Assembly: GCA_942492815.1 (NCBI GenBank)
Contig: OW818658.1
Location: forward strand, 434,001 to 498,000
Direction: 5' to 3'
Length of the DNA stretch: 64,000 nt
Source: JAEUWI01 sp942492815
GTDB lineage: Bacteria; Hydrogenedentota; Hydrogenedentia; Hydrogenedentales; JAEUWI01
Shown: in pieces, positions 17,715 to 25,426 of the stretch
How the letters are laid out: every line of letters begins with the position of its first letter
Position numbering within the stretch: the first letter of the stretch is position 1
The notes under the pieces: model-generated
Databases searched by the model: none
Seen by the model: only the letters and a program-made list of their open reading frames with translations
What the model was told of the DNA's origin: nothing
Made by a program: the position numbers and the translations under genes

Positions 17715-19664
17715 TCATGTCCGTGTTCTCCGCTTGAAGAGATCTGCCCCAATTATTTGCCAAGCTACCCAAGCATAGGGCGAGATCAGGAACAGCGCCC
17801 AGTGGAGAAGGTTTTCAGGGATGTCCAAGAGAGACTCATCGCGCTGCATATGGAGGGCCATGGGATAGAACACGACGGTGCAGCCTACGAGAGCTCCGAT
17901 GTAGCCCGCGATAGCGCAGTCGGAGACAATGCTCGTGCTCGAAAGAGGGTAGACGCCTACTCCTGTTGCAACTAGAAGGCCAGTGAACAGCACGAGCGCG
18001 ACGCTTCGCTGCCGCGACGAAAGAATGTCGGTACGCCAGCCGTAGCGGATGACCGCAAGACATGACAAAGCGGGACCGATGACGAGCATGCCCGTAAGGC
18101 CGAGGTGGCTCCCGGTGGAGAGTCGTTCCGTTAAGCCAGTGCCGGAAAATGCGAATAAGACCGCGAGCGCCGCAGCGGGTTCCCACGGGAAACGGCTTGA
18201 TCGCACGGGAAAGCGGCGGGCGAGGAGACCGAACGCGATGGCAAGCGGAAGAAGCGCAAGGGCTACAAAGAGTGTATTGTGCGGCAACCGGGACGCGTCG
18301 AGGGCAGCCAGGGGATCGGGTCCCGAATCACCAGGGACGAATAAAGGAAAAGACAAGAGCATAACGACGGGCATGACCGCGAAGACCATTGGCCCGGATG
18401 CAAGATAGAGATAGACCACGACGGACGAAAGGGCCAGAGAGCCGGCCAAGCTCCAGAGGGGCGAGTCTGCGGCCTCGCTCATGGCTTCGCCGTGAAGGAG
18501 TTGTGCATAGCACCACCCTGATAGTTCCAGCACCAGGGTGAAGGGAATAGCAGCCATAAAAGCCGCGAGGAGCTTGGCGGCGCTCACGGTTGGAATGGCA
18601 TGGGGCCGGGTAAGAACGAAACCACGGTAGGGCTTCGTCACGGCGATGTGGGCGAACCAGAAAATCAGGGGAATCCAAAAATATCCGAGGTTGCGTCCGG
18701 GCCACCACCCGTGACTGTCGTCGGGAATACCGAACATAGATACGCCGCGCGTGAAGATATAGGGGCCGTCGAGAACGAGCAACACTGCGGCCCCGACGGC
18801 CGAGGCCGCGGCGATCCACCGGGCCGTTCGGCGCCACTCAAACCACACTTGTGCGATGAAGGGCGAACTAAAGCGCACCTTTTGAAGTGAGCGCGCCAGG
18901 CGCCGCTCGTGAAATCTTGTTAAAACGGCCAGTCTCGGTAGCCCGATGCCTGGTACAGAATCTCCGCGTATGGCGCGGGCCGCACAATAGCTCCAGAAAC
19001 AGCCTGCGGTGAAAAGCGCAGCGGCGGCGCCGACGAACGTGACGACGGGGCTCGCATTCGCCAACACCAGTGCGGCGACGGGGAGAATGGCGGCTGCCAG
19101 GCCCGCGCCGAAGAGCGCAAGGCCCCGAGCGATGCCCGCCGCGGCGCACCAGAGCACGGCGGCCTGCATTTGGACCGCCAACGTTGGCAGACAGATCACG
19201 GGAAAGAAAAATGGCGGGTGTCCGTCATCCAAGTGAAGAAAGAGGCCCCAGCATGTTCCCAACAAAAGCGCCGCCATGATCTGAAACAGCAGCGTTGCCA
19301 GCACTTGCCAATGCAACGGCACGGGAAGGGCCAGTGATTGCCAGGGGGTTTGCAAGGCAACGCCGTCATGACTCCGGTTGGGCGCGCAATACACGAGACC
19401 GATTACCGCCAACCACTGCACCAGTTTTTCTAACATGTCGTCGAAAGGCATCGCACTTTCCTCCCGGCTAACGCCCAGTCCGAAATCGAAGGTCTGGACG
19501 AATTTCAGCAGGCAGACCACGGCCAATAGAGCGGCTATGTTGCGCAACATGCGGTGGCGCGGCGCGAACTCGGCCCACAGCAGGGTTTTGAATACCGTGA
19601 AAGGTGTGGTGTGGTAGAGGATGGTCGCGGGTGGACGCTTTTGCTCGGTGGCGGGTATGGTCAT
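17715..19664 (-). CDS. Large polytopic membrane protein, ABC-2 permease-like (copy 3)
   Basis: A 649-residue protein. The ATG at 19664 ('MTIPATEQKRPPATILYHTT') is preferred because the open frame above it runs into repeat DNA. About a dozen hydrophobic segments fall into two halves, with a central 'IAQVWFEWRRTARWIAAASA' matching the 568-residue paralogue. The gene follows the ABC ATPase gene, so it is the best candidate for that ATPase's direct permease partner. Substrate unknown; regulation by a YtrA-type GntR suggests cell-envelope stress or peptide-antibiotic export by analogy. Confidence 0.7.
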   Translation of the reverse strand: MTIPATEQKRPPATILYHTTPFTVFKTLLWAEFAPRHRMLRNIAALLAVVCLLKFVQTFDFGLGVSREESAMPFDDMLEKLVQWLAVIGLVYCAPNRSHDGVALQTPWQSLALPVPLHWQVLATLLFQIMAALLLGTCWGLFLHLDDGHPPFFFPVICLPTLAVQMQAAVLWCAAAGIARGLALFGAGLAAAILPVAALVLANASPVVTFVGAAAALFTAGCFWSYCAARAIRGDSVPGIGLPRLAVLTRFHERRLARSLQKVRFSSPFIAQVWFEWRRTARWIAAASAVGAAVLLVLDGPYIFTRGVSMFGIPDDSHGWWPGRNLGYFWIPLIFWFAHIAVTKPYRGFVLTRPHAIPTVSAAKLLAAFMAAIPFTLVLELSGWCYAQLLHGEAMSEAADSPLWSLAGSLALSSVVVYLYLASGPMVFAVMPVVMLLSFPLFVPGDSGPDPLAALDASRLPHNTLFVALALLPLAIAFGLLARRFPVRSSRFPWEPAAALAVLFAFSGTGLTERLSTGSHLGLTGMLVIGPALSCLAVIRYGWRTDILSSRQRSVALVLFTGLLVATGVGVYPLSSTSIVSDCAIAGYIGALVGCTVVFYPMALHMQRDESLLDIPENLLHWALFLISPYAWVAWQIIGADLFKRRTRT

Positions 19665-19990
19665 GAGTAAGGCCTCATCAATTGCGCTGTGCGACAACCC
19701 ATTGCGACAAAACGCTCGCCCGAGCCGCTGTTGATGACGCTGGGCAGTCTTTCGTCCAGGCACACGAACGCTCGTTCCTCGCGATCACGTGGCACTACCG
19801 TTGCGTTGAGTCTTCCGTGTGAGGGCTTGCAGTAACAGTGTCCAATCCACAGAATTACCGGAGAATTCGAACTCACGGACGTGCCACACGATTCGGTACT
19901 CCGATTCGTGTGCCCGTTGGGAAGAGTCCTGGTCGCCGGCAAGGGTTGCCTGCGCGAGCGGTATGTCTGCATTCCGTGTTGCACCGCCCC
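19665..19990. repeat. Intergenic gap with 93-bp repeat copy B and a 35-bp arm-like repeat
   Basis: 19868-19960 is copy B of the 93-bp repeat at 17575. 19761-19795 resembles the right arm of the 37-bp inverted repeat at 1945-1981, with about three changes. No gene is supported; ORFs here read through the repeats. The gap separates the ABC ATPase stop from the permease start, so the repeats may tune expression between the two. Confidence 0.75.
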
Positions 19991-20887
19991 TTACTCCCCG
20001 CCCAGGCTTACCGGCGCACCGGCGTGGGCGATGAAGATTTCTTCCAAGCCCGCTTCGTTTTCTTCGAGGATGGTGCCGCCCTGCTCGGCGATGGACCGTT
20101 TGCAGGCGTCGATCTGACCATTGCAGACGATGGTCCATTCCCCGTTGAAGTCGTTGCAGGTGAGTGCGCCGGGGAGGGAATTGTCCTTCGGCGGCGTGGT
20201 GAAGTTCACCACGAGGCGGAGGTGCCGCGTTTTAATTTCCTCCATCGGCGCATTGAGGAGCAGTTTGCCGTTGTAAATCATGGCCATGTGATCCGCGACG
20301 CGCTCCACCTCGTCCAGCAGGTGCGACGAGAACAGCACGGTGCGGCCTTCATCGGCCACGGTGCGGATGATGGCCGAAAGGATGTCGCGGCGGACGATGG
20401 GGTCGAGGCCGGAAGAGGGCTCGTCGAGCACGAGGAAGTCGGGCCGGTGGGCCAGCGCGCCGAGGAGGCCCGCTTGGGCGAGTTGACCGCGCGAGAGGGT
20501 CTTCAGCTTGGCCTGGGGATCGAGCTTGAACTGCTCGCGGAGTTGCTCGGCGAAGTCGGGGTCCCAGTTGGGGTAGAAGGCGCGGAGGTAGCGCATGAGC
20601 TCGTGGACGCGCATCCAGCCGGGAAGATCGCGGTCTTCGCTGAGGAAGCCGATGCGCACGAGCACGGCCTCGGGCTGGGCGATGGGGTCCATGCCGAAGA
20701 CGCGCACGGTGCCGGACTGGGCGCGCAGCATGCCCATGATGTGCTTGATGAGCGTCGTCTTGCCCGCGCCGTTGCTGCCCACGAGGCCGAAGACGGACCC
20801 CTTGGGGATGTCCAGCGACACGTTGTCGAGGGCCGTCACGCGCTTGTAGGTCCGCGTGAGGTTTTGGATGCTTGCTACTGTTTCCAT
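19991..20887 (-). CDS. ABC transporter ATP-binding protein (YtrB-like)
   Basis: A 298-residue ATPase. The ATG at 20887 has AAAGGAG eight bases upstream, better than the upstream in-frame ATG at 20911. Walker A is 'GLVGSNGAGKTTLIKH', the signature is 'LSRGQLAQAGLLGAL' (a variant of LSGGQ), and Walker B is 'PDFLVLDEPSSGLDP'; the H-loop 'FSSHLLDEVERVAD' follows. About 80 residues after the core form an accessory C-terminal part. It powers transport through the downstream permease(s) and is preceded by a GntR regulator, the YtrA-YtrB arrangement. Confidence 0.92.
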   Translation of the reverse strand: METVASIQNLTRTYKRVTALDNVSLDIPKGSVFGLVGSNGAGKTTLIKHIMGMLRAQSGTVRVFGMDPIAQPEAVLVRIGFLSEDRDLPGWMRVHELMRYLRAFYPNWDPDFAEQLREQFKLDPQAKLKTLSRGQLAQAGLLGALAHRPDFLVLDEPSSGLDPIVRRDILSAIIRTVADEGRTVLFSSHLLDEVERVADHMAMIYNGKLLLNAPMEEIKTRHLRLVVNFTTPPKDNSLPGALTCNDFNGEWTIVCNGQIDACKRSIAEQGGTILEENEAGLEEIFIAHAGAPVSLGGE

Positions 20888-21214
20888 GCTGGCGTCTCCT
20901 TTGGGGTGCAATTCGCTTCCGTTGCATCGGCGGATTGACGTGTTGGCGCTTTCGCGAAGTAATCATGAAATTTCAAGGGAAATGCGCACGGCTGGGAGCG
21001 CAGGCGGCACGCCTGCCGGTGGGGCGGAGGTGGCGAGGCTGCCGCAGCGCGCACTTTACAGAAGATGAATCTTTCCCCGTCGGTCAATCGTGCCTTCGGC
21101 ACAATGCAGGCGGGCCGCCTGCGCTCCCAGCCGTGCGAGTGCTTTTTAGAGAGCGTGATTGGTTCCACGAATTCGTAGACCAGACTTAGCTTCTGAGCGC
21201 TCCGCGCTGCGTTG
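20888..21214. repeat. Gap with perfect 23-bp inverted repeat between gntR and ABC ATPase genes
   Basis: Arms at 20985-21007 and 21115-21137 are exact reverse complements of 23 bases, centred on the word 'GGCTGGGAGCGCAGGC'. The 107-base interior is GC-rich without a credible ORF. In the transcript this would form a long hairpin in the leader of the ABC ATPase gene, so it could reduce read-through from the regulator gene. Confidence 0.75.
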
Positions 21215-21604
21215 CTATTCATCATCCCGCCCTCGCTGTTTGTGCCGCTTCTCGATCAGCTCCATCACCGTGTCCCGGTCGAAGCCCAGATGCCGCGCTT
21301 CGGTCAACAACTTGTCCACCTGCGCCGTGAGGAGGCGCATCCGCTCGCCCCGCGCCAAGGGCGAGCCCCCGTCGGCCACCACCGTGCCCGAACCCTGCCG
21401 CGACATCAACACCCCCTGCGCCTCCAGCTCCCGATAGGCCCGCGCGACGGTATTGGGGTTGATGAGCAATTGCTGGGCCAGACCGCGGATGGGCGGCATC
21501 TCGTCCCCAGGCGTGAGGCGCCCCGCCGCGACCAGGTTCTTCACCTGGTCGATGATCTGGCGGTAAATCGGCGCGCCGTCGCCCGGTGTGATGTGCAGTT
21601 GCAT
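21215..21604 (-). CDS. GntR-family transcriptional regulator, YtrA subfamily
   Basis: A 129-residue regulator. The N-terminal winged helix is clear: 'PIYRQIIDQVKNLVAAGRL', 'PGDEMPPIRGLAQQLLINPN', 'TVARAYRELEAQGVLMSRQG'. There is no large effector domain, only a short helical tail, as in YtrA-type GntR proteins that repress their own ABC transporter operon. The ABC ATPase and permease genes lie directly downstream on the same strand. The sequence just above the start is AT-rich with 'TTAATACATTAAG'-like dyads that could be its operator. Confidence 0.92.
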   Translation of the reverse strand: MQLHITPGDGAPIYRQIIDQVKNLVAAGRLTPGDEMPPIRGLAQQLLINPNTVARAYRELEAQGVLMSRQGSGTVVADGGSPLARGERMRLLTAQVDKLLTEARHLGFDRDTVMELIEKRHKQRGRDDE

Positions 21605-21673
21605 GGTGGCCTCAAAGACTTAATGTATTAAGAGATTAATACAATTTGTGAAGTGTGTCAAGGGGAATTTTTT

Positions 21674-21819
21674 GGGGAGAAGAATGGGTCTTATGGGTCG
21701 TATGAGTCGTGTGGGTCGTGTGGCAGAAAGCCCCCCCCGTTTTCATACGACCCATACGACTCATACGACCCATAAGACCCATAAGACCCATAAGACCCAT
21801 AAGACCCATTCTTCTCCCC
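21674..21819. repeat. GGGTCTTATGGGTCGT hairpin with expanded right arm
   Basis: The left arm (21674-21719) and right arm (about 21747-21819) are reverse complements, except that the right arm carries three extra tandem copies of a 9-base word (TAAGACCCA). It lies in the divergent gap between gntR and the beta-helix gene. The asymmetry shows local slippage expansion after the inverted repeat formed. Related shorter copy at 14691-14737. Confidence 0.8.
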
Positions 21820-21883
21820 CCACCGTTGCACCATCCCCCAGCCCCACGCCATACTATCGCCCAACCCCCGAAGGAGCTTCCCC

Positions 21884-23128
21884 ATGACCCTCAAGTCCCT
21901 CGCGCTGGCGCTGCTGCTGTGCGCGCCCGTTTTTGCCCAGGCCCCCGAGTTTTCCAAACTCAGCGCCATGAACTATGTCATCGTGAGCCCGGAGGGCCCG
22001 AAGGACGGCGGCGACTTCGGCCCTAACACGCCGGACACGAAGACCTCCGGCATCCAGGAGGCCTTCGACTTTGCCAAGGCCAACCGGAAGGACGTCTACA
22101 TCGCGGGCGGCACCATGCCGGACAAGTTCAAGAACGGCGTGGTCTATCACAGCCAGGAGACCATCCGGATTCCCTGGTTCCAGGATTTCCGCCTCGACGG
22201 CGGGGAGTACGTCATCAACCTGGACAAGAACACGGGCGACGCCATCGTCATCGACAGTCAGATGAGCTGCCGCTTCAAGTTCGGGCTGATCGTCGCGCCG
22301 ACGGATGGCGCGGTGGTGCGGATCAAGCCGGAGACGAAGGGGCCGGACGACTTCATCGTGACCACGGCGAGCACCTTCGAGTTCAACGCCATCGTGGGCG
22401 GCGGCAGCGTCTTTGACGATGGAAAGAAAGCACCCCTGGGATCCGGACTCGTGCTGGACGCGACCCACGGGCCCATCGTGTACAACAGGTTCTACGCCAC
22501 GGAAATGATTGCCTGCGATGTGGGCTTGCAGTTGATCTGCGGACCCGAGGGCAAGGGCGCGGTGGCCATGAACAGCTTTGAGATTCCCTTCCTGCACCTC
22601 TGCAAGACCCACATGCAGATCGGTGATGAAAAGGCCCACGTGGCGGGGAACATCTTCGACGTCGTGGTTGATGGCGGCGGCGTGCCCAAGGCCATCGGCA
22701 TGCGCCTCTTTGGCAAGGACAACGTCTTCACGCTGCGCTTCGCGAACATACCCGAAGGCAACGGCATCATCTTCGAAGGCCCCGCCGAGCGCAACAAGAT
22801 CAACATGATCTATCCCGCCTCGGGCTACAGTAACAACGCGGTGAAGCCCACCAACGTGATCATCCCGCAGGTGTCGGCGGGCTTTAGCATCGAGACGCCC
22901 CCGGTGCCCGCCTCGGGCGAGTCGCTGGTGAATCGGACGCCGTTTAACGTGGAGGTGATGGTGACCTCGCCCGGCGCAGTGAGTGGGTGGAGGCTCACGG
23001 ACGTCGGCGGCACTTCGCAAGTCTTCGAAGGTGCATGGAGCGCGGGGCAGAGCATTGCCCTCGCGCCGGGGGAAACGATTTCGGTAAGTTACAGTGAAGC
23101 CCCAGCGTGGCGTTGGAAAGCGAAATAA
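21884..23128 (+). CDS. Secreted beta-helix (pectate-lyase-like) protein
   Basis: A 414-residue protein with a signal peptide (residues 1-19, ending 'APVFAQA'). The body is made of short beta-strand turns with repeated Val/Ile/Phe-Asn patterns ('YNRFYATEMIACDVGLQLIC', 'NIFDVVVDGGGVPKAIGMRL'), as in right-handed parallel beta-helix polysaccharide-binding or lyase proteins. The last ~90 residues look like a small beta-sandwich. No catalytic residues can be assigned. The stop codon is immediately followed by the left inverted repeat of the four-helix-bundle element. Confidence 0.6.
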   Translation: MTLKSLALALLLCAPVFAQAPEFSKLSAMNYVIVSPEGPKDGGDFGPNTPDTKTSGIQEAFDFAKANRKDVYIAGGTMPDKFKNGVVYHSQETIRIPWFQDFRLDGGEYVINLDKNTGDAIVIDSQMSCRFKFGLIVAPTDGAVVRIKPETKGPDDFIVTTASTFEFNAIVGGGSVFDDGKKAPLGSGLVLDATHGPIVYNRFYATEMIACDVGLQLICGPEGKGAVAMNSFEIPFLHLCKTHMQIGDEKAHVAGNIFDVVVDGGGVPKAIGMRLFGKDNVFTLRFANIPEGNGIIFEGPAERNKINMIYPASGYSNNAVKPTNVIIPQVSAGFSIETPPVPASGESLVNRTPFNVEVMVTSPGAVSGWRLTDVGGTSQVFEGAWSAGQSIALAPGETISVSYSEAPAWRWKAK

Positions 23129-23645
23129 TTGACAATTGACAATGGACAATTGACAACGAAGAAAAAGGGCTTGGCTATTGGCAACCGGTGGAATGGTGCT
23201 TGAGTTCTAACGTGACGCCTTTGCCTTCTTGATGATAGCGGTCAGGAGTTTGAGCAATTGCTTCAGGTCGTTCGAAATGGACTTGAAGCCCTTGTCGTCG
23301 ATGTAGTCGGATTGATGCAGCAGTTCGAGCCAGTACTCCGTCTCATTGGCCTCCTTCAACGCGATGGCCAACTTGTGGATAAAATCCGGCTTGCTTTCCG
23401 CTTGCTCCGCCTCCCTGATAAGCGCGCCAACGGCAGTGCCCGAACGCAACAGTTGCTTACTCAGCACGTACTCCCGTTTGTCCTCGCACAAATGCTTGTA
23501 GAGCTTAACAATCCGAAGCGCAAACGCAAAAGACTTGTCCTGTACCGCTCTATCTCTCTCCACAAATTGCCTCTCCCGTCAGTGTAAAGCAGAGCTTGTT
23601 AGCCTTTTTTCTTCGTTGTCCATTGTCCATTGTCAATTGTCAATT
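23127..23645. mobile_element. Four-helix-bundle gene bounded by 45-bp inverted repeats
   Basis: Arms at 23127-23171 and 23601-23645 are reverse complements over 45 bases with about two differences. They are built from the words 'AATTGACAATTGACAATGG' and 'ACAACGAAGAAAAA'. The only gene inside is the 118-residue four-helix-bundle protein. The element lies exactly between two convergent genes: the left arm starts within the stop codon of one, and the right arm ends two bases before the stop of the other. Similar TTGACAATTGACAAT strings flank genes of this family in other bacteria, to my knowledge. Mobility is inference. Confidence 0.6.
23207..23563 (-). CDS. Four-helix-bundle protein (23S rRNA intervening-sequence family)
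   Basis: A 118-residue protein. The pattern 'DKSFAFALRIVKLYKHL', 'LSKQLLRSGTAVGALIREAE', 'KPDFIHKLAIALKEANETEY' and 'WLELLHQSDYI' is the standard signature of the four-helix-bundle family first seen in 23S rRNA intervening sequences and related to Avd of diversity-generating retroelements. Function is unknown; the basic helical bundle may bind nucleic acid. It is not in an rRNA gene here and there is no reverse transcriptase nearby. It is the sole gene inside the 45-bp inverted-repeat element. Confidence 0.9.
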   Translation of the reverse strand: MERDRAVQDKSFAFALRIVKLYKHLCEDKREYVLSKQLLRSGTAVGALIREAEQAESKPDFIHKLAIALKEANETEYWLELLHQSDYIDDKGFKSISNDLKQLLKLLTAIIKKAKASR

Positions 23646-23647
23646 CC

Positions 23648-24649
23648 TCAATCGCCAACAACAACCCCTTCCATCCGCACCACCTCAAAACTCCCGCCCT
23701 CCAGTCCCTTCAACTCGCCCAGCTCCTCATCATCCCACCTCGCATCGGGTGCGCCGGAGAAATACCAGTCGCTGCCGTTGTCGGCCATGATCATGCCGTA
23801 CTCTTTCATTGCCTTGAGGATCACCTGGTTGCGCGGGGAGAAGCCGCTGATGTCGAAGTCCGCCTTCAGGCGCACGCGCATGCCCATGGGCGGCAGGTCG
23901 GGGTCGGTGTTGCTGCTGGCGTAGTGGGTGGCGGGGGGGACGTAGGCGCGGCGCGATTGACTCACGGTGAAGCGGAGGGCGTGATTGATTTCGCCCTGCT
24001 CCACCACCTCATCGTAGCGCACGAGGCCGGGGAAGATGGGCAGGCCCGCCGCGTCCGCCGAGGTCCAGCCCGCGGGCCGCAGTTCGTTCGAATCCAGATC
24101 AAAGATCGCGCCCGAGCCCGCTGTCCAGGGTTGACCGTTCTCTGAAGGCGGGAAGGCATAGAACAACTCGTAGAGCGTCCAGTTGTCCCGATCAATCATG
24201 ATCATGTGGCGGTCGCCATCGGCATCCGCGCCGCCCTCGATGGGCGTGTCCTCCGTGATGGGGTAGGGGCCGGGATCGCTCTCGTCCGCGTAGTCGAACT
24301 CCACCGGCACCTTCGGCGTGCTTCCGCTCACCACGATATAGGGGATGCCAAAAGGGCCGCCGTCCCAGTTCGCGCCGAAGTCGGGGTGGAGGTTGTCCGA
24401 GCGACCGATGCTGTCGATGATCGCGTTCGAATTTGGGTCCACGGGGAGGCTGTCCACCCGCGTGTTCCAGGGGTTGTTCGCGGGGAGGACCTGCGCGCCG
24501 TTCAGACTCGCGTTCGGCCCCAAGTCCGGCACGCCCTCCACCGGATCGGGATCAGGATCCGGGTCTGGATCGGGATCAGGTGTCGGCGGGCACGCCGCCA
24601 GGCACAGCGAAAACAGGCCAACAATGAAAAACGCAAACAGCCGATTCAT
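23648..24649 (-). CDS. Lipoprotein with Asp-Pro repeat linker
   Basis: A 333-residue protein with lipoprotein signal ending 'CLAAC' (Cys20), followed by 'PPTPDPDPDPDPDPDP', a 6-base-period repeat acting as a spacer from the membrane. The rest is a secreted globular domain with 'NPWNTRVDSLPVDPNS', 'DRHMIMIDRDNWTLYELFYA' and 'MGMRVRLKADFDISGFSPRN'. The pattern recalls large uncharacterised secreted proteins of myxobacteria and PVC bacteria, but I cannot name a domain. It converges on the beta-helix gene across the four-helix-bundle element. Confidence 0.65.
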   Translation of the reverse strand: MNRLFAFFIVGLFSLCLAACPPTPDPDPDPDPDPDPVEGVPDLGPNASLNGAQVLPANNPWNTRVDSLPVDPNSNAIIDSIGRSDNLHPDFGANWDGGPFGIPYIVVSGSTPKVPVEFDYADESDPGPYPITEDTPIEGGADADGDRHMIMIDRDNWTLYELFYAFPPSENGQPWTAGSGAIFDLDSNELRPAGWTSADAAGLPIFPGLVRYDEVVEQGEINHALRFTVSQSRRAYVPPATHYASSNTDPDLPPMGMRVRLKADFDISGFSPRNQVILKAMKEYGMIMADNGSDWYFSGAPDARWDDEELGELKGLEGGSFEVVRMEGVVVGD

Positions 24650-24738
24650 GGCAAGACCCTCCAGTGAGCTCCCAATTCAACACGCCAACCAGAGGGAACT
24701 GTACCATATCATTCGGAAGCACGCGTGTTGGGAGTCTC

Positions 24739-24767
24739 TTGACGTTAGTCACGTGACGCGTTATGCT
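24739..24767 (+). promoter_or_regulatory. higBA promoter with palindromic operator in the spacer
   Basis: -35 TTGACG (24739-24744) and -10 TATGCT (24762-24767) are 17 bases apart. The spacer holds the perfect palindrome GTCACGTGAC (24748-24757). This is the expected layout for autorepression by the HigA antitoxin, with the operator between the two boxes. The start codon is at 24774, only seven bases past the -10, implying a leaderless or nearly leaderless transcript. Confidence 0.7.
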
Positions 24768-24773
24768 GTATCC

Positions 24774-25052
24774 ATGATCAGGTCATTCAAGTGCGCTGAT
24801 ACTGAAGCCCTCGCCAACGGAAACACGGTTAGGCGATTTACGTCTATTGAATCGGTGGCGCGAAGAAAGCTTCGCCAACTGGAGATTGCCGAGCGACTTG
24901 ATGACCTGCGGGTTCCGCCTGGGAATCGCCTGGAGGCGCTCAGGGGCACGAGAGTCGGTCAATTCAGCATTCGGATAAACGACCAATTTCGTGTATGCTT
25001 TCGGTGGTTGGAGAATGCCGCAGACGATGTTGAGATCGTCGACTATCATTAA
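24774..25052 (+). CDS. higB: HigB-type toxin (RelE superfamily)
   Basis: A 92-residue protein. The frame is open upstream, but the ATG at 24774 begins 'MIRSFKCADTEALANGNTVR', the family N-terminus. Later blocks are 'LDDLRVPPGNRLEALRG' and 'GQFSIRINDQFRVCFRW', the ribosome/mRNA-binding strands of HigB/RelE interferases. HigB cleaves mRNA on the ribosome and is neutralised by HigA. The toxin-before-antitoxin order is typical of higBA. The antitoxin gene begins 12 bases downstream. Confidence 0.93.
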   Translation: MIRSFKCADTEALANGNTVRRFTSIESVARRKLRQLEIAERLDDLRVPPGNRLEALRGTRVGQFSIRINDQFRVCFRWLENAADDVEIVDYH

Positions 25053-25064
25053 AGGATTTCAATA

Positions 25065-25367
25065 ATGCCTAGACTCAAGCCAGTAACGCCCGGCGAACTC
25101 TTGCGGGAAGAATTCCTGCTGCCGATGGGGCTTTCGCAGTATCGCCTCGCCAAGTCAATCGGGGTGCCCGCGCAGCGAATCAACGCAATCGTGATGAATC
25201 ATCGTTCCATCACGGCGGATACCGATCTACGCCTCTGCCGCTACTTCGGCCTGTCCAATGGCTATTGGCTTCGCGCACAGGCGGCGCACGATATGGAGGT
25301 TGCGGGCGCGGCGCTCGCCAAGACCCTCGCGAAGATTACGCCTTACAGCGCAGCTAATCCCACTTGA
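25065..25367 (+). CDS. higA: HigA-type antitoxin (XRE family)
   Basis: A 100-residue protein with an N-terminal 'HPGE'-like opening ('VTPGELLREEFLLPMGLSQY'), a helix-turn-helix ('LAKSIGVPAQRINAIVMNHR') and the 'GYWLRAQAAHDMEVA' block of HigA/VapI antitoxins. It binds HigB and represses the operon, probably at the GTCACGTGAC palindrome upstream. Possibly a mobile or addiction module; there is no integrase nearby. Confidence 0.95.
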   Translation: MPRLKPVTPGELLREEFLLPMGLSQYRLAKSIGVPAQRINAIVMNHRSITADTDLRLCRYFGLSNGYWLRAQAAHDMEVAGAALAKTLAKITPYSAANPT

Positions 25368-25426
25368 ACTCGTCTGGATCCGTAGGTTGTCGTGTCAACT
25401 GTTGACTCCATGCTGCCAGGGTTCAA

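Noticed and set aside
20875..21225. 116-residue ORF between gntR and the ABC ATPase
   Set aside because: It runs through both arms of the 23-bp inverted repeat, has Pro/Ala/Arg-rich composition and no recognisable domain.
23207..23563. Avd gene of a diversity-generating retroelement
   Set aside because: There is no reverse transcriptase, template repeat or variable-repeat gene nearby. The family match is to the general four-helix-bundle group.
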